A stretch of 64,000 nt of DNA, from the NCBI GenBank assembly GCA_900541685.1, contig UQKM01000001.1, positions 209,531-273,530 on the forward strand. The letters are read 5' to 3'. The notes under the pieces were generated by a model, which worked only from the letters and a program-made list of their open reading frames with translations, was not told where the DNA came from and searched no databases. Below, in pieces: positions 1-8,422 of this stretch. The position numbers and the translations under genes are program-made. Positions within the stretch are counted from its first letter, which is position 1; the number at the start of each line of letters is the position of its first letter. Source of the DNA: an uncultured Collinsella sp. GTDB lineage: Bacteria; Actinomycetota; Coriobacteriia; Coriobacteriales; Coriobacteriaceae.

Positions 1-240
1 GGTCGCGCTGTGGAGGATTATCAGGAGAAGGTCGGTGGCATGGGCCACAAGCAGATCCATGACGTCGACGCTGCCGTAGCCGTTCTGCCCGAGGCCGAAG
101 TGCCTGCCGAACTTGCACGCGCCAACGAGGCCTTTGCCGAGCGTGTTCGCGTGGAAACCGATGCTCTACTGGGCAAGGTGCTCTACACCACGAGCTGCGC
201 TATGAAGAACTCTTTCGCGATGAACGACAACGTGAGGTAG
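1..240 (+). CDS. 3' end of an unrecognised gene, cut by the window edge
   Basis: The reading frame is open from base 1 and ends at a TAG at 238-240, so about 79 C-terminal residues are visible and the true start lies upstream. The segment is rich in Ala, Glu and Val, with no membrane segment, and ends in LYTTSCAMKNSFAMNDNVR. I do not recognise the family. Codon use matches the neighbouring genes, so it is probably a real gene and not a chance frame. About 100 bases separate it from the next gene on the same strand. Confidence 0.6.
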   Translation, partial: GRAVEDYQEKVGGMGHKQIHDVDAAVAVLPEAEVPAELARANEAFAERVRVETDALLGKVLYTTSCAMKNSFAMNDNVR

Positions 241-339
241 GGATTTCCCGTCGATCGAATAGCGCTAAAACGCTTTGTCGCTTTCACTCGATCTTGGGTA
301 CAAGAACGCCAATGCAGTTGTTTATGATTGGAGACAACC

Positions 340-756
340 ATGGTTATGAAACTCGATCAGCTTGTTAACGGCGCCATCAACGTTGGCTTTGGCGCTGCCG
401 CCGTTGCCGTCGAAGGCGGCAAAAAGGTCCTCGACGACCTTAATACCAAGGGCGAACAGGTCCGCAAGGACACCGCCACCCCCGATATCGCCCGCAGTGT
501 GTCCGACATGTTTGAGCAGGCCGGTGGCACCATCTCCGACCTGACCGAGCGTCTGGGCACGCAGGGCGAGACCGCGGCCCAGCGCGTGCTTGACGAGCTC
601 ATCCTTGCCCGCGTCCGCGTCATGACCGCCCCCGAGCGTACGGCCTTCCTGGCCCATGTGCGCGACATCGTCGATTCGGTCGAGGACAACGTGACCTCGG
701 TGCCCGTCGAGTCCGTTGAGCCCGACGATGCGAAGGACACCGAAGAGGCCGAGTAG
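340..756 (+). CDS. phasin-like small helical protein
   Basis: This is a 138-residue protein of unknown function. The N-terminus is Gly/Ala-rich and hydrophobic (residues 10-28). Long amphipathic helices with Thr/Ala/Glu follow, and the tail is acidic. The pattern resembles phasin-like proteins that coat lipid or polymer granules or membranes, but I see no decisive signature. I chose the ATG at 340 because GGAG at 330-333 lies at a good distance; an upstream TTG at 328 has no such site. The stop is 8 bases before the UbiB kinase gene, so the two are probably one operon. That pairing suggests a role at the membrane linked to the kinase-like protein (inference). Confidence 0.7.
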   Translation: MVMKLDQLVNGAINVGFGAAAVAVEGGKKVLDDLNTKGEQVRKDTATPDIARSVSDMFEQAGGTISDLTERLGTQGETAAQRVLDELILARVRVMTAPERTAFLAHVRDIVDSVEDNVTSVPVESVEPDDAKDTEEAE

Positions 757-764
757 CAGCGCAG

Positions 765-2528
765 ATGGCAGATTCCACCACCGATTACAACAATCTAGAT
801 CCCTTGGGTGACGAGGCGGCGGTTGTCGATGAGGTCGACGCCGCCGTCTCGGGCGCTCGCAAGAAGCCGCGCGCTGTCGATATGGTCCCCGAGGAGCCCG
901 ACGCGATGGCGCCGGACGAGGAATATCAGCTCACGCCGGCGGGTCGCCGCGAGCGCATCGGGCAGATTGTTCGCCTGGTCAAAAAGTACCGCGTGTGGGA
1001 TAACCTCACGCCGGTTCGTTTGCGCCGCCTGCTCGAGGAACTCGGCCCCATGTTCGTCAAGATGGGGCAGATTCTGGCCAACCGGTCCGAGATTTTGCCG
1101 CAACGCTTTTGCGACGAGCTACGTCGTCTGCGCTCCGACGTGGAGCCGGTGCCGTACGAGGTCGTACTCAGTTGTCTGGAAGAAGAATACGGCCTGCGCC
1201 TGGGGGAGATGTTCGATGCGATCGACCCCAATCCGCTTGGTAGCGCATCGCTCGCGCAGGTGCACCGCGCTCGTCTGGTGACGGGCGAGGACGTGGCCGT
1301 CAAGGTGCAGCGCCCCGGTGCGCAGCAGGTTATGGCACAGGACATCGATATCATCCGCTCGGTGGTGCGTATCGTTTCCAAGTTCGTCAACACCGATCAA
1401 TTCGTTGACCTGCACGGCGTAGTCGAGGAGTTGTGGACCTCGTTTCGCGAGGAGACCAACTTTTTGGCCGAGGCCAAAAACCTCAACGACTTCTACGAGT
1501 TCCATAAGAGCGTTCATGGCGTGACGTGTCCTAAATCCTATCTGGACCTGTGCACCGAGCACGTGGTGGTTATGGACTACGTCGACGGCATTTCGATCGC
1601 CGATCCTGAACGCTTGGTGGCCGAGGGCTATGACTTGGAAAAGATCGGTGCCGCAATCGTCGAGGATTACTCGACGCAGGTGCTCGATGACGGCTTTTTC
1701 CATGCCGACCCGCATGCGGGAAACATTATTCTCAAGGACGGCATCGTTTACTTTATCGACTTGGGCATGGTCGGACGCATGTCGAGTCACGATCGCGGTA
1801 TCGTCAAGGACATGATTTTCGCCGTGGCCGAGGGTGACGTGCCCAAGCTCAAGGATTCGCTCATGCGCTTTGCCGTGACGCGCGGCGACTCGGCCGAGCT
1901 CGACCATTCGGCCTTTTTGTCCGACTTGGACTTTATCGTCGCCGACTTTGCGGGTCTTGATCTTAAGGACCTGGATATCGGCGAGTTTTTGACCTCGCTG
2001 CTCAATCTGGCACGCAAATATGACGTTGAGCTGCCGAGTGTGGTGACGATGTTCGCCCGTGGCATGGTGACGCTCGAGGGCCTGCTGACCGAGTACATGC
2101 CCAACGTCAACATGATCCAGATCATCCAGACGCACATCAAAAACGAGAAGAGCACCTATGTGCGCGTCCGCGAAATGGGGCGCGATCTTGCCGCGAGCAG
2201 CTATCGCGCAGCAAAAGGCTCGCTCGAGGCGGCCGAGTATCTGGGCTTGGCGTCGCGCATGCTCACGCGCGGCCAGCTTAAGGTGAACACGCAGATCATG
2301 AGCAGCGATAAGGCGCTGCGACAGCTGGGTGGAATTATCGACCGCATGTCGATGGCAATTGTGATCGCCGGTCTGTTTATCGGTTCGTCGGTGGTGTACT
2401 ACGCGCGCATCGAGCCGGTTGTCCTCGGCATTCCGGTCATCGGCTTCTTTGGCTACGTGAGCGCGCTGGTGCTGGCGCTTATGCTGGGTCGCAATATCTG
2501 GCTCAACAGCCACGGCGGCAAGCACTAG
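765..2528 (+). CDS. ABC1/UbiB (AarF) family atypical kinase
   Basis: This 587-residue protein belongs to the ABC1/UbiB/ADCK family of kinase-like ATPases. In other bacteria these support isoprenoid-quinone metabolism and lipid homeostasis at the membrane. Visible family marks are the KMGQILANRSEILP motif near residue 110, the Ala-rich loop GSASLAQVHRA, VAVKVQRPG, the catalytic-type loop HADPHAGNI and the metal-binding FIDLGMVGR. Two hydrophobic helices at the C-terminus (about residues 525-580) anchor it in the membrane. The length is typical. It follows the phasin-like gene by 8 bases. A strong hairpin with a T tract at 2580 ends the unit. The substrate cannot be read from the sequence. Confidence 0.93.
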   Translation: MADSTTDYNNLDPLGDEAAVVDEVDAAVSGARKKPRAVDMVPEEPDAMAPDEEYQLTPAGRRERIGQIVRLVKKYRVWDNLTPVRLRRLLEELGPMFVKMGQILANRSEILPQRFCDELRRLRSDVEPVPYEVVLSCLEEEYGLRLGEMFDAIDPNPLGSASLAQVHRARLVTGEDVAVKVQRPGAQQVMAQDIDIIRSVVRIVSKFVNTDQFVDLHGVVEELWTSFREETNFLAEAKNLNDFYEFHKSVHGVTCPKSYLDLCTEHVVVMDYVDGISIADPERLVAEGYDLEKIGAAIVEDYSTQVLDDGFFHADPHAGNIILKDGIVYFIDLGMVGRMSSHDRGIVKDMIFAVAEGDVPKLKDSLMRFAVTRGDSAELDHSAFLSDLDFIVADFAGLDLKDLDIGEFLTSLLNLARKYDVELPSVVTMFARGMVTLEGLLTEYMPNVNMIQIIQTHIKNEKSTYVRVREMGRDLAASSYRAAKGSLEAAEYLGLASRMLTRGQLKVNTQIMSSDKALRQLGGIIDRMSMAIVIAGLFIGSSVVYYARIEPVVLGIPVIGFFGYVSALVLALMLGRNIWLNSHGGKH

Positions 2529-2579
2529 AGGCTGCGGCCGTCACCGCATTCTCCTATCGCAAACAATAGCTTTTACCTT

Positions 2580-2607
2580 GGGCTTCGCCTGCGTGCGAGG
2601 CCCTTTT
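2580..2607 (+). terminator. rho-independent terminator after the UbiB gene
   Basis: GGGCTTCGC (2580-2588) pairs with GCGAGGCCC (2595-2603), with one G-U pair and a 6-base loop. TTTT follows. It sits 52 bases after the UbiB stop and just before the promoter of the riboswitch transcript. Confidence 0.75.
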
Positions 2608-2634
2608 GCGTGATACCATACTGACGGTAATAAT
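2606..2634 (+). promoter_or_regulatory. candidate sigma-70 promoter of the riboswitch transcript
   Basis: TTGCGT (2606-2611) and AATAAT (2629-2634) are 17 bases apart, which fits a -35/-10 pair. Transcription would begin near 2640, only a few bases before the first paired base of the riboswitch at 2644. That spacing is the main support. Confidence 0.5.
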
Positions 2635-2643
2635 CGATGGCCT

Positions 2644-2816
2644 AGATGGTGGTGCGGAGACGCACGAATGCGCGGTTTTCCTGCGCGTTTGGGAGAATCG
2701 GGGTGCAAGTCCCCGGCTGTACCAGTAACCGTAATTCCTCTTGGCTCGGGATGTTCGCGTCGCAGATCGGACGGCGCGCCTGAGCCGTTAAGGTTAAGTC
2801 GGATCGCCTCCCATCT
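2644..2816 (+). promoter_or_regulatory. cobalamin riboswitch
   Basis: The closing stem P1 is visible as AGATGG (2644-2649) with CCATCT (2811-2816). The conserved core runs GGGAGAATC, then GGGGTGCAAGTCCCC, GGCTGTACC and AGTAACCGTAA (2691-2734). The B12-box-like sequence AAGTCGGATCGCCTCC lies at 2796-2811. These match the order of conserved blocks in adenosylcobalamin riboswitches, with small departures from the textbook box. The next gene starts 62 bases downstream, after a G-rich stretch and a ribosome site at 2860-2868 that the expression platform could mask. In the known class, ligand binding lowers expression of cobalamin uptake or synthesis genes. Here it would control the DUF4430 proteins. 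Confidence 0.87.
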
Positions 2817-2878
2817 TGCATGCGGCTGCGGCGTATGCTGCCGGTGTGCATAGGGCTCTGGAGGGAAGAGAGATCCCA

Positions 2879-5800
2879 ATGGGGGAACTCGAGCGCAACA
2901 TGCGCGATGACGTGGGGCAGCCTCAAGGCAACGCTCCAAGTACAGACAATGGGGGACAAATGGATATGTTTGAGGACGAGCGCGAGCGCGCCTCGTTGCA
3001 TCGCCGTGGCGCGATTGCACGCGGTGTAGCCAAGCGCGGCCTGGTGGCATTCCTGACCTTCGCGATGGCCTTTGGCACCACGCCGGCTCAGTTGTGGGCC
3101 GAGGGCGCCGAGGGCATTGCCGAGGCTGTGGCTCAGGCTGCGACGTCGGGCGAGGACGCAGCGCTTGCGGGCGGTGCCGCTGAGCAGAGCGGCGCCGAGG
3201 TTTCGGATTCCGAGGACGCGCCTGCAGCTAGTGCAGCCATAACAGAGGCAGCAACTGGCGACGAAGGCTCGGCGACGGGGGAGAGCCCTGCTACGAGCGA
3301 GCAGTCTTCGACGGCATCCGCTGGCCAAGCAGGATCTGCCGCCGCGGCTGCCGTTCAGACGGAGAACCCGACAGAAACTGGCGATGTCGCCAAGAAGCAA
3401 GTCGAGGTCTCGTTCTCGATTATCGGCACCGATGCCGACGGCAAGGCTCAGACCTGGGTGGCACCTACGCAGCTTAAGCTCGACGAGGGCTCGACGGCTG
3501 CGGACGCCTTCGTTAAGCTGCAGGAGAAGACGGGCTTTAAGGCGAAATACGATCCGAACACGGCATACGGTTTCTACCTCGAAAGCATCACGTCCCCGAG
3601 CGATGGCCGCACGCTTGCCTTCGATCCGGCGACTTATGCCTACTGGCAGCTGTTTGTCGACGGCGCGTCTTCCTCGGTTGGCGCGAGCGGCGTCAAGCTC
3701 ACCCAGGGGCAGAAGATTGAGTTTGCCTATACGGCTGGTAGCTCGTCCCCTGTCGTTAAGGACCAGGTTGCCGCAAATGTGACCGTCATTGGTCGCGATG
3801 CCCAGGGCAAGACTCAGACTTGGGTCGATAACGCGCAGTATGTGGTGACGTCCGGCTCGAACGCACTTGACCTTACGAAGGTCGCGCTCGAGGCGAATGA
3901 TATTGACGCCGTTGTTGCGGGCTCCTTCATTCTGAGCCTTAAGTACAATGGCGTTGAGCTGGGTACGCCGCTCGATTATTCGACCTCTTGGCAGCTGTTC
4001 ATCAACGGCAAGTCGAGCGACTACACGGCGGACAATGTCACCATTCATGCCGGCGATACCGTTACGTGGTTCTACGGTGGCTGGGGCGACCAGTTGCCCT
4101 CTGATTCCGTCCATGCTTCCGTTCAGGTGCTTGGCAAGGACAAGGACGGCAAGCAGCAGGTGTGGGCCTCGACGGGCCAGACGAGTCTCAAGGCGGGCTC
4201 TACTGCCAAGGACCTGTTGGAGCAGACTGGTCTTGATCTCGTTACTAGTGAAGAGTCTTGGGGCTGGTACCTCAGCGGCATTAAATCGCCGCTTGACGGT
4301 AAGACCTATAAGTCTGATCCTGCGACCCGCAGTTATTGGCAATTCTATGTAAATGGCAAGTCCGCCACGGTCGGTGCCGGCAACTACGAACTCCAAGATG
4401 GTGACGCCGTCACCTTTATGTATGCTGGCGACAGCGATGCCCTTCCTGGTCAGGTTCTTGGGTCTGTCGATGTTATCGGTCCCGATGTCAACGGCAACAA
4501 TACTTGCTGGGGCTCGGCAAGCAGTGTTTCTTTGCCCGAAGGCTCTACTGCCCAGAACCTTATTGAGACGGTCCTGAAGGCCAAGGGCGTTACGTACAAC
4601 GGCTCCCAGAGTGGTGAGTACTGGTCCCTCAATTCCATCAACTCGCCGTTCGATCACAAGCCGTATGCCTGGGATGCTGCGACCAATAAATCTTGGCACC
4701 TGTATATCAATGGAGAGCCCTCCTTACTCTGCGCCAACCAGATTACGCTCAAGAGCGGCGATAAGGTCACGCTTGCCTATACCACCGACGATTCGCCCAT
4801 GCCCGATCCCGACAAGATTGTCGTGGACCCGAGTGCGACGACTCCTGATTGGGATGCCGAGTGGGCCGGCTACGGTAACAGCGGCAACGGTACGTCCGTT
4901 ACGGACGCCAAGACGCCTGCGCAGGCCGCCGGTCTTAAGTGGGCCTTCGATTGGAAGGCCGAGTCTGGTCAGCAGTATGCCAACTGCAGCGAGCCTGTCA
5001 TTGCTAACGGTTTTGTGTACATCGCGACCGAGAACGAGCTCATTAAGATCGATTCGTCCACGGGCAAAAAGGTTGCCTCTGCGCCGCTTGCCTCCAAGGT
5101 GAGCTATACCTCTCGTCCGATCTATACCAATGGCCTTATCATCGTTCCGCTCAACGGCGGTGCGGTCCAGGCGATTACTGCAGACAAGCTGATCTGCAAG
5201 TGGCTGACGCCTGGTTTGACGGACTTGACGCAGAGCTCCTGCACCGTCGTTTCGGACGGCGAGTACGTCTATGTAGGCTCGGTCGATATTTCGTATGACG
5301 AGAATTACAGCGCGACCTACGGCAACGGCTCCTTTGCGCGCATTAAGATTGCCACGGGCGAAGTTTCTTGGCAGAACATCGACCCTGCCGAGGGCTATTA
5401 CTGGACTGGTGCGGCTTTGACGGATAAGTATGCCATCGTTCCTACGAGCGCGGGTACGCTTAAGTGCATTGATAAGACGACGGGCGATGTCGTTTCGACC
5501 ATGAAGCTCGGCGCTCTCGCAAATGCCGATTGCATTGCCGATCCGTCCAATGGTTCGACCTTCTATCAGATGACGCACGACGGAAAGCTCCATGTGATTT
5601 CGCTTTCGGCGAAGGGCGTGTTGAGTGAACAGAAGACGGTTGATCTGGGCCTTACGAATAACATGAGCGCTCCGGCGGTGGCTGGTGAAAACTTGATTGT
5701 CGGCGGACAGACGGCTACTGGCTCTGCTCTGGTTCTCTATAACCTGAAGACGGGCAAGACCACGATGGTCGCTGCTGCCGACGGCAAGGCGCTGCCGGCT

Positions 5801-6736
5801 GGTCTCAACGGTATTGCTGCTACTCCGCTGGTGAGTGTTCAGGGCGGCAAGACCTATGTGTACTTCACCGTTAACAGCGCGGATAGCAAGGATTACGTCA
5901 ACTACTCTGCTGGTGGTGGCGTGTATCGCTATACGCTTGGCGACGCAGAGGCGACGCAGATTTATGATGCGGCTGGCCATTACCAGTACTGTGACTCTCC
6001 GGTCATTGCCGATGCATCTGGCAACCTGTACTACATCAATGATTCGGGTACGCTGTTCAAGCTCGGGGCTGTTGAGTCTTGGACGGTTGCCTTTAATTCC
6101 AACGGCGGGTCTGCTTGCGACACTAAGTTTGTTGCTACGGCCGACGGCAAGCTGGTCAAGCCGGCCGATCCGACGCGCGATGGCTACACTTTCGGCGGTT
6201 GGTTCACCGATGAGGCTTGCACGCAGGCGTATGACTTCAGTACGCCGGTGACGGCCGATCTGACGCTGTATGCCAAGTGGACCAAGAATGCTGTTAACCC
6301 TGGCGGCAATGGCGGTTCTGGCACTAATGGTGGCAACGGTGGCGCTGGCAACGGTTCCGGTGCTGGCACGGGCACGGGCTCCGGCTCCGGCACGAAGGGC
6401 CAGCAGGCTGGCGGCGCTGTCGCCCCGGGTCAGAAGCCGGTGACCAAGACGACGGTGTCGACCAAGACCGAGACCAAGGACAACAAGTCCGACAAGAAGG
6501 ACTCCGATAAGTCCGATAAGAAGGACGAGAAGAAGCCTGACAAGAAGGACGGCAAGTCCGACAAGAAGTCCGATTCCAAGTCCGATACGGGTGCTGCTTC
6601 CACGACCACTGCTAAGAAGTCCTCTAGTGCTTCCGAGCAGGAGATTGGCACCAACCCGCTCGCCATTGTTGGCGTTGCCGCCGGCGTCATCGGTCTCGCC
6701 ATCGTCGGCGTGTTCGTGTTCACCAAACGTCGGTAG
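2879..6736 (+). CDS. large anchored surface protein: four DUF4430 domains, PQQ-type propeller, InlB B-repeat
   Basis: This is a 1285-residue exported protein. A twin-Arg/Lys-rich n-region and hydrophobic core (about residues 40-75) form the signal sequence. An acidic Ala/Ser/Glu-rich linker follows, then four DUF4430 units (about 175-285, 297-400, 410-517, 525-635), each with a YWQLFVDG-like strand and a GDxVTFxYAG-like end. Residues 660-1067 carry repeats of the SSTGKKVAS and KTTGDVVST type found in PQQ-like beta-propellers. An InlB B-repeat (GYTFGGWFTDEAC, LYAKW) covers about 1069-1137. A Gly-rich then Lys/Ser/Asp-rich stalk leads to a membrane helix ending KRR. No LPxTG is present. DUF4430 is related to the beta domain of transcobalamin, so cobalamin binding outside the cell is the likely job (inference, supported by the riboswitch). 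GGAGGGAAG at 2859-2867 supports the start; ATG 2960 is the alternative. Confidence 0.88.
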   Translation: MGELERNMRDDVGQPQGNAPSTDNGGQMDMFEDERERASLHRRGAIARGVAKRGLVAFLTFAMAFGTTPAQLWAEGAEGIAEAVAQAATSGEDAALAGGAAEQSGAEVSDSEDAPAASAAITEAATGDEGSATGESPATSEQSSTASAGQAGSAAAAAVQTENPTETGDVAKKQVEVSFSIIGTDADGKAQTWVAPTQLKLDEGSTAADAFVKLQEKTGFKAKYDPNTAYGFYLESITSPSDGRTLAFDPATYAYWQLFVDGASSSVGASGVKLTQGQKIEFAYTAGSSSPVVKDQVAANVTVIGRDAQGKTQTWVDNAQYVVTSGSNALDLTKVALEANDIDAVVAGSFILSLKYNGVELGTPLDYSTSWQLFINGKSSDYTADNVTIHAGDTVTWFYGGWGDQLPSDSVHASVQVLGKDKDGKQQVWASTGQTSLKAGSTAKDLLEQTGLDLVTSEESWGWYLSGIKSPLDGKTYKSDPATRSYWQFYVNGKSATVGAGNYELQDGDAVTFMYAGDSDALPGQVLGSVDVIGPDVNGNNTCWGSASSVSLPEGSTAQNLIETVLKAKGVTYNGSQSGEYWSLNSINSPFDHKPYAWDAATNKSWHLYINGEPSLLCANQITLKSGDKVTLAYTTDDSPMPDPDKIVVDPSATTPDWDAEWAGYGNSGNGTSVTDAKTPAQAAGLKWAFDWKAESGQQYANCSEPVIANGFVYIATENELIKIDSSTGKKVASAPLASKVSYTSRPIYTNGLIIVPLNGGAVQAITADKLICKWLTPGLTDLTQSSCTVVSDGEYVYVGSVDISYDENYSATYGNGSFARIKIATGEVSWQNIDPAEGYYWTGAALTDKYAIVPTSAGTLKCIDKTTGDVVSTMKLGALANADCIADPSNGSTFYQMTHDGKLHVISLSAKGVLSEQKTVDLGLTNNMSAPAVAGENLIVGGQTATGSALVLYNLKTGKTTMVAAADGKALPAGLNGIAATPLVSVQGGKTYVYFTVNSADSKDYVNYSAGGGVYRYTLGDAEATQIYDAAGHYQYCDSPVIADASGNLYYINDSGTLFKLGAVESWTVAFNSNGGSACDTKFVATADGKLVKPADPTRDGYTFGGWFTDEACTQAYDFSTPVTADLTLYAKWTKNAVNPGGNGGSGTNGGNGGAGNGSGAGTGTGSGSGTKGQQAGGAVAPGQKPVTKTTVSTKTETKDNKSDKKDSDKSDKKDEKKPDKKDGKSDKKSDSKSDTGAASTTTAKKSSSASEQEIGTNPLAIVGVAAGVIGLAIVGVFVFTKRR

Positions 6737-6745
6737 GTGAGGGCT

Positions 6746-7636
6746 GTGTCCAATAAATCCAAGGACGCTGAACCCAAGCAACCAAATTCCTCGTTCATTC
6801 AGTTCGACGATGCAAAGCAACAGGGCGCCGCTTCGGCGGCGTCCGCCCCTCGACGGAAGGCGCTTCTTGGCGTTCTGATTGCCGCGTGCGTTGCGCTGAT
6901 TGTCATATCGCTGGGCTTCGTCCATCCTTCCGAGAGCGGCGCCTGGTCCGTTGATTGGATCGTTCAGACCGTGACGGGGGAGAGCGTTGTCACCAAGGAC
7001 ACCAAGGCATCTGGCTCGACTACGACTTCGGGCGAGGCCAGTTCTAAGGATTCCAAGTCATCGAATGACGCAAAAGATGGGTCCAAGTCCAAGGACGATT
7101 CCGAGTCTTCAAACAAGGAATCGGATAAAAGCTCGGATAGCAAGAAGTCCGATAGTCAGGACGGCAAGAAGTCTGGAGATAAATCCGCTGCCCAGAATAC
7201 GGGAGCCGGCGATACTTCCAATGTGTCTGGCGGTGCTTCTTCGGGCGGCGGTCAGTCGTCTGATGGAGTCTCCAGCTCTAATGGCGGAAGCGCTCCCTCG
7301 GGCGGCCAGAGCGGCTCACAGGAGTCCAACTGCGTAACGGTAACGGTTTCGGTCACATCGAGCGCCGTGGGCAATCCTGTGTCCTCTGGTGGCACCTTTA
7401 CCTTTAACGAAGGTGCTACCGTCTACGATGCCCTGTGCGCGCTGGGCCTTTCTGTCAACGCACATGGCTCGTCGTACGGCACGTATGTCTCCGCGATTGG
7501 TGGTTTGGCCGAGAAACAGTACGGCGGCACGAGTGGCTGGATGTACTCCGTCAACGGCACAACGCCCATGACGGCGTGCAGCAACTACGTTCTCTCCAAC
7601 GGCGACAACGTGGTCTGGTATTACGTAACGGGCTAG
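6746..7636 (+). CDS. membrane-anchored DUF4430 protein
   Basis: The protein has about 296 residues. A short cytoplasmic N-terminus is followed by one membrane helix (KALLGVLIAACVALIVISLG, about residues 36-56). A long Ser/Lys/Asp then Gly/Ser stalk comes next, and a single C-terminal DUF4430 domain (about 195-296) has the characteristic GGTSGWMYSVNGTTP strand and ends GDNVVWYYVTG. It is anchored at the opposite end from its larger neighbour, so both present the same fold outside the cell. It starts 9 bases after the neighbour's stop. I prefer GTG 6746 because AGGTGA lies 5 bases upstream; GTG 6737 is possible. It shares the cobalamin-riboswitch transcript and is probably a cobalamin-binding partner (inference). 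Confidence 0.85.
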   Translation: MSNKSKDAEPKQPNSSFIQFDDAKQQGAASAASAPRRKALLGVLIAACVALIVISLGFVHPSESGAWSVDWIVQTVTGESVVTKDTKASGSTTTSGEASSKDSKSSNDAKDGSKSKDDSESSNKESDKSSDSKKSDSQDGKKSGDKSAAQNTGAGDTSNVSGGASSGGGQSSDGVSSSNGGSAPSGGQSGSQESNCVTVTVSVTSSAVGNPVSSGGTFTFNEGATVYDALCALGLSVNAHGSSYGTYVSAIGGLAEKQYGGTSGWMYSVNGTTPMTACSNYVLSNGDNVVWYYVTG

Positions 7637-7657
7637 AGACCTCGACATATCGCACCA

Positions 7658-7696
7658 AGCGGGCGGTTCGGACAAACATCCGGGCCGCCCGCTTTT
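7658..7696 (+). terminator. rho-independent terminator of the DUF4430 operon
   Basis: AGCGGGCGG (7658-7666) pairs with CCGCCCGCT (7685-7693). Inner TTCGGA/TCCGGG pairing extends the stem, and TTTT follows. It lies 22 bases after the stop codon. Confidence 0.85.
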
Positions 7697-7734
7697 CATG
7701 TGTAGAGGACTTGGTCGCCGGGGACCTCGGCAAA

Positions 7735-7769
7735 CAAAAAACCGGTTGGAACGGGAATTCCAACCGGTT
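7735..7769 (-). terminator. rho-independent terminator of the GtrA gene
   Basis: AACCGGTTGGAA and TTCCAACCGGTT (7740-7769) form a perfect 12-bp stem. Read on the minus strand, it is followed directly by a T tract. It lies 27 bases beyond the stop of the minus-strand GtrA gene. Confidence 0.85.
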
Positions 7770-7795
7770 ATACATTCAAGCAAATAGTGAATCGA

Positions 7796-8203
7796 CTACG
7801 ACCGTGCGCCCTCGAGGAAGAAGCGGCGGCTGAAGTAGTTGTACCAGGTGACGAGGAACGTAGCGATCGCTTTCATGGCCTGGTAGCCGATGCTCAAAAA
7901 CGTGACGCCCACAAACATGTACAGGTCGTTGAGACCCAGACCAATTACCGACAGGATGGTGAAGATCGTAAACTCGCGCTTGCGGCTCATGCCCTCGCGA
8001 TGGTCGAACACGTACTTCATGCTGAGCCAGTAGTTAACCACGACGGAGGTGGTAAACGAGACTGTGGTGCTCATCAAAAAGTCGAGATGGAACAGCTCGA
8101 CGAGCGCAATCAGCATGCCCCAGTCGATGCCAAAGGAGATAAGGCCCACGACAGCGAACTTGAGGAATTGCTTAGTATGAGGTTGTGCCAGTGCCTTGCG
8201 CAC
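7796..8203 (-). CDS. GtrA-family four-helix membrane protein
   Basis: This 135-residue protein has four predicted membrane helices (about residues 13-33, 42-62, 75-98, 105-125). It carries the family's FxxVGxxxxxxD first helix (KFAVVGLISFGIDWGM), NYWLSMKYVF in the second loop and a basic end after the last helix. GtrA-like proteins act in polyprenyl-linked sugar transfer or flipping for cell-surface glycans. No glycosyltransferase lies beside it. The start is a GTG at 8203 with only a weak upstream ribosome site. It is a paralogue of the gene at 8423-8818: both share NYxxSMKYVF and GMSRxREF motifs. Confidence 0.85.
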   Translation of the reverse strand: MRKALAQPHTKQFLKFAVVGLISFGIDWGMLIALVELFHLDFLMSTTVSFTTSVVVNYWLSMKYVFDHREGMSRKREFTIFTILSVIGLGLNDLYMFVGVTFLSIGYQAMKAIATFLVTWYNYFSRRFFLEGARS

Positions 8204-8298
8204 GTAATCACATCCAATGCGTTGACGAATCGAGCAGAGGATACTTTAGAGCTTTTGCATGGGAAACGTAAGGTCTTTGCCAAGAACTATACGAACTC

Positions 8299-8340
8299 GC
8301 CAAATTTGCAAGAGACAATCCGCAAACGTGCCAAATTTGC
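8299..8340. promoter_or_regulatory. direct repeat pair upstream of the GtrA gene
   Basis: GCCAAATTTGC occurs at 8299-8309 and again at 8330-8340, 31 bases apart, about three helical turns. Each unit has a GCAAATTTGGC-type dyad. The pair lies 96-137 bases upstream of the GtrA start, in a stretch that is otherwise unassigned. It could be a binding site for a regulator; no regulator is identified. Confidence 0.3.
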
Positions 8341-8354
8341 CCGTAAACGAACAA

Positions 8355-8398
8355 GGCCCACGAACAACGCAGCGCTCGACGCACGTCGTTCGTGGGCC
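8355..8398 (-). terminator. probable terminator of the second GtrA gene
   Basis: GGCCCACGAAC (8355-8365) pairs perfectly with GTTCGTGGGCC (8388-8398) around a 22-base loop. On the minus strand it follows the stop of the gene at 8423 by 24 bases and precedes TTGTTCGTTT. The T tract is broken, so efficiency is uncertain. Confidence 0.6.
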
Positions 8399-8422
8399 CC
8401 GTAGTGCAACGAGGAGGCCGAG

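Noticed and set aside
6421..6736. LPxTG-type sortase signal in the large DUF4430 protein
   Set aside because: The C-terminus has a membrane helix and KRR tail, but no LPxTG or close variant; only the anchor is reported.
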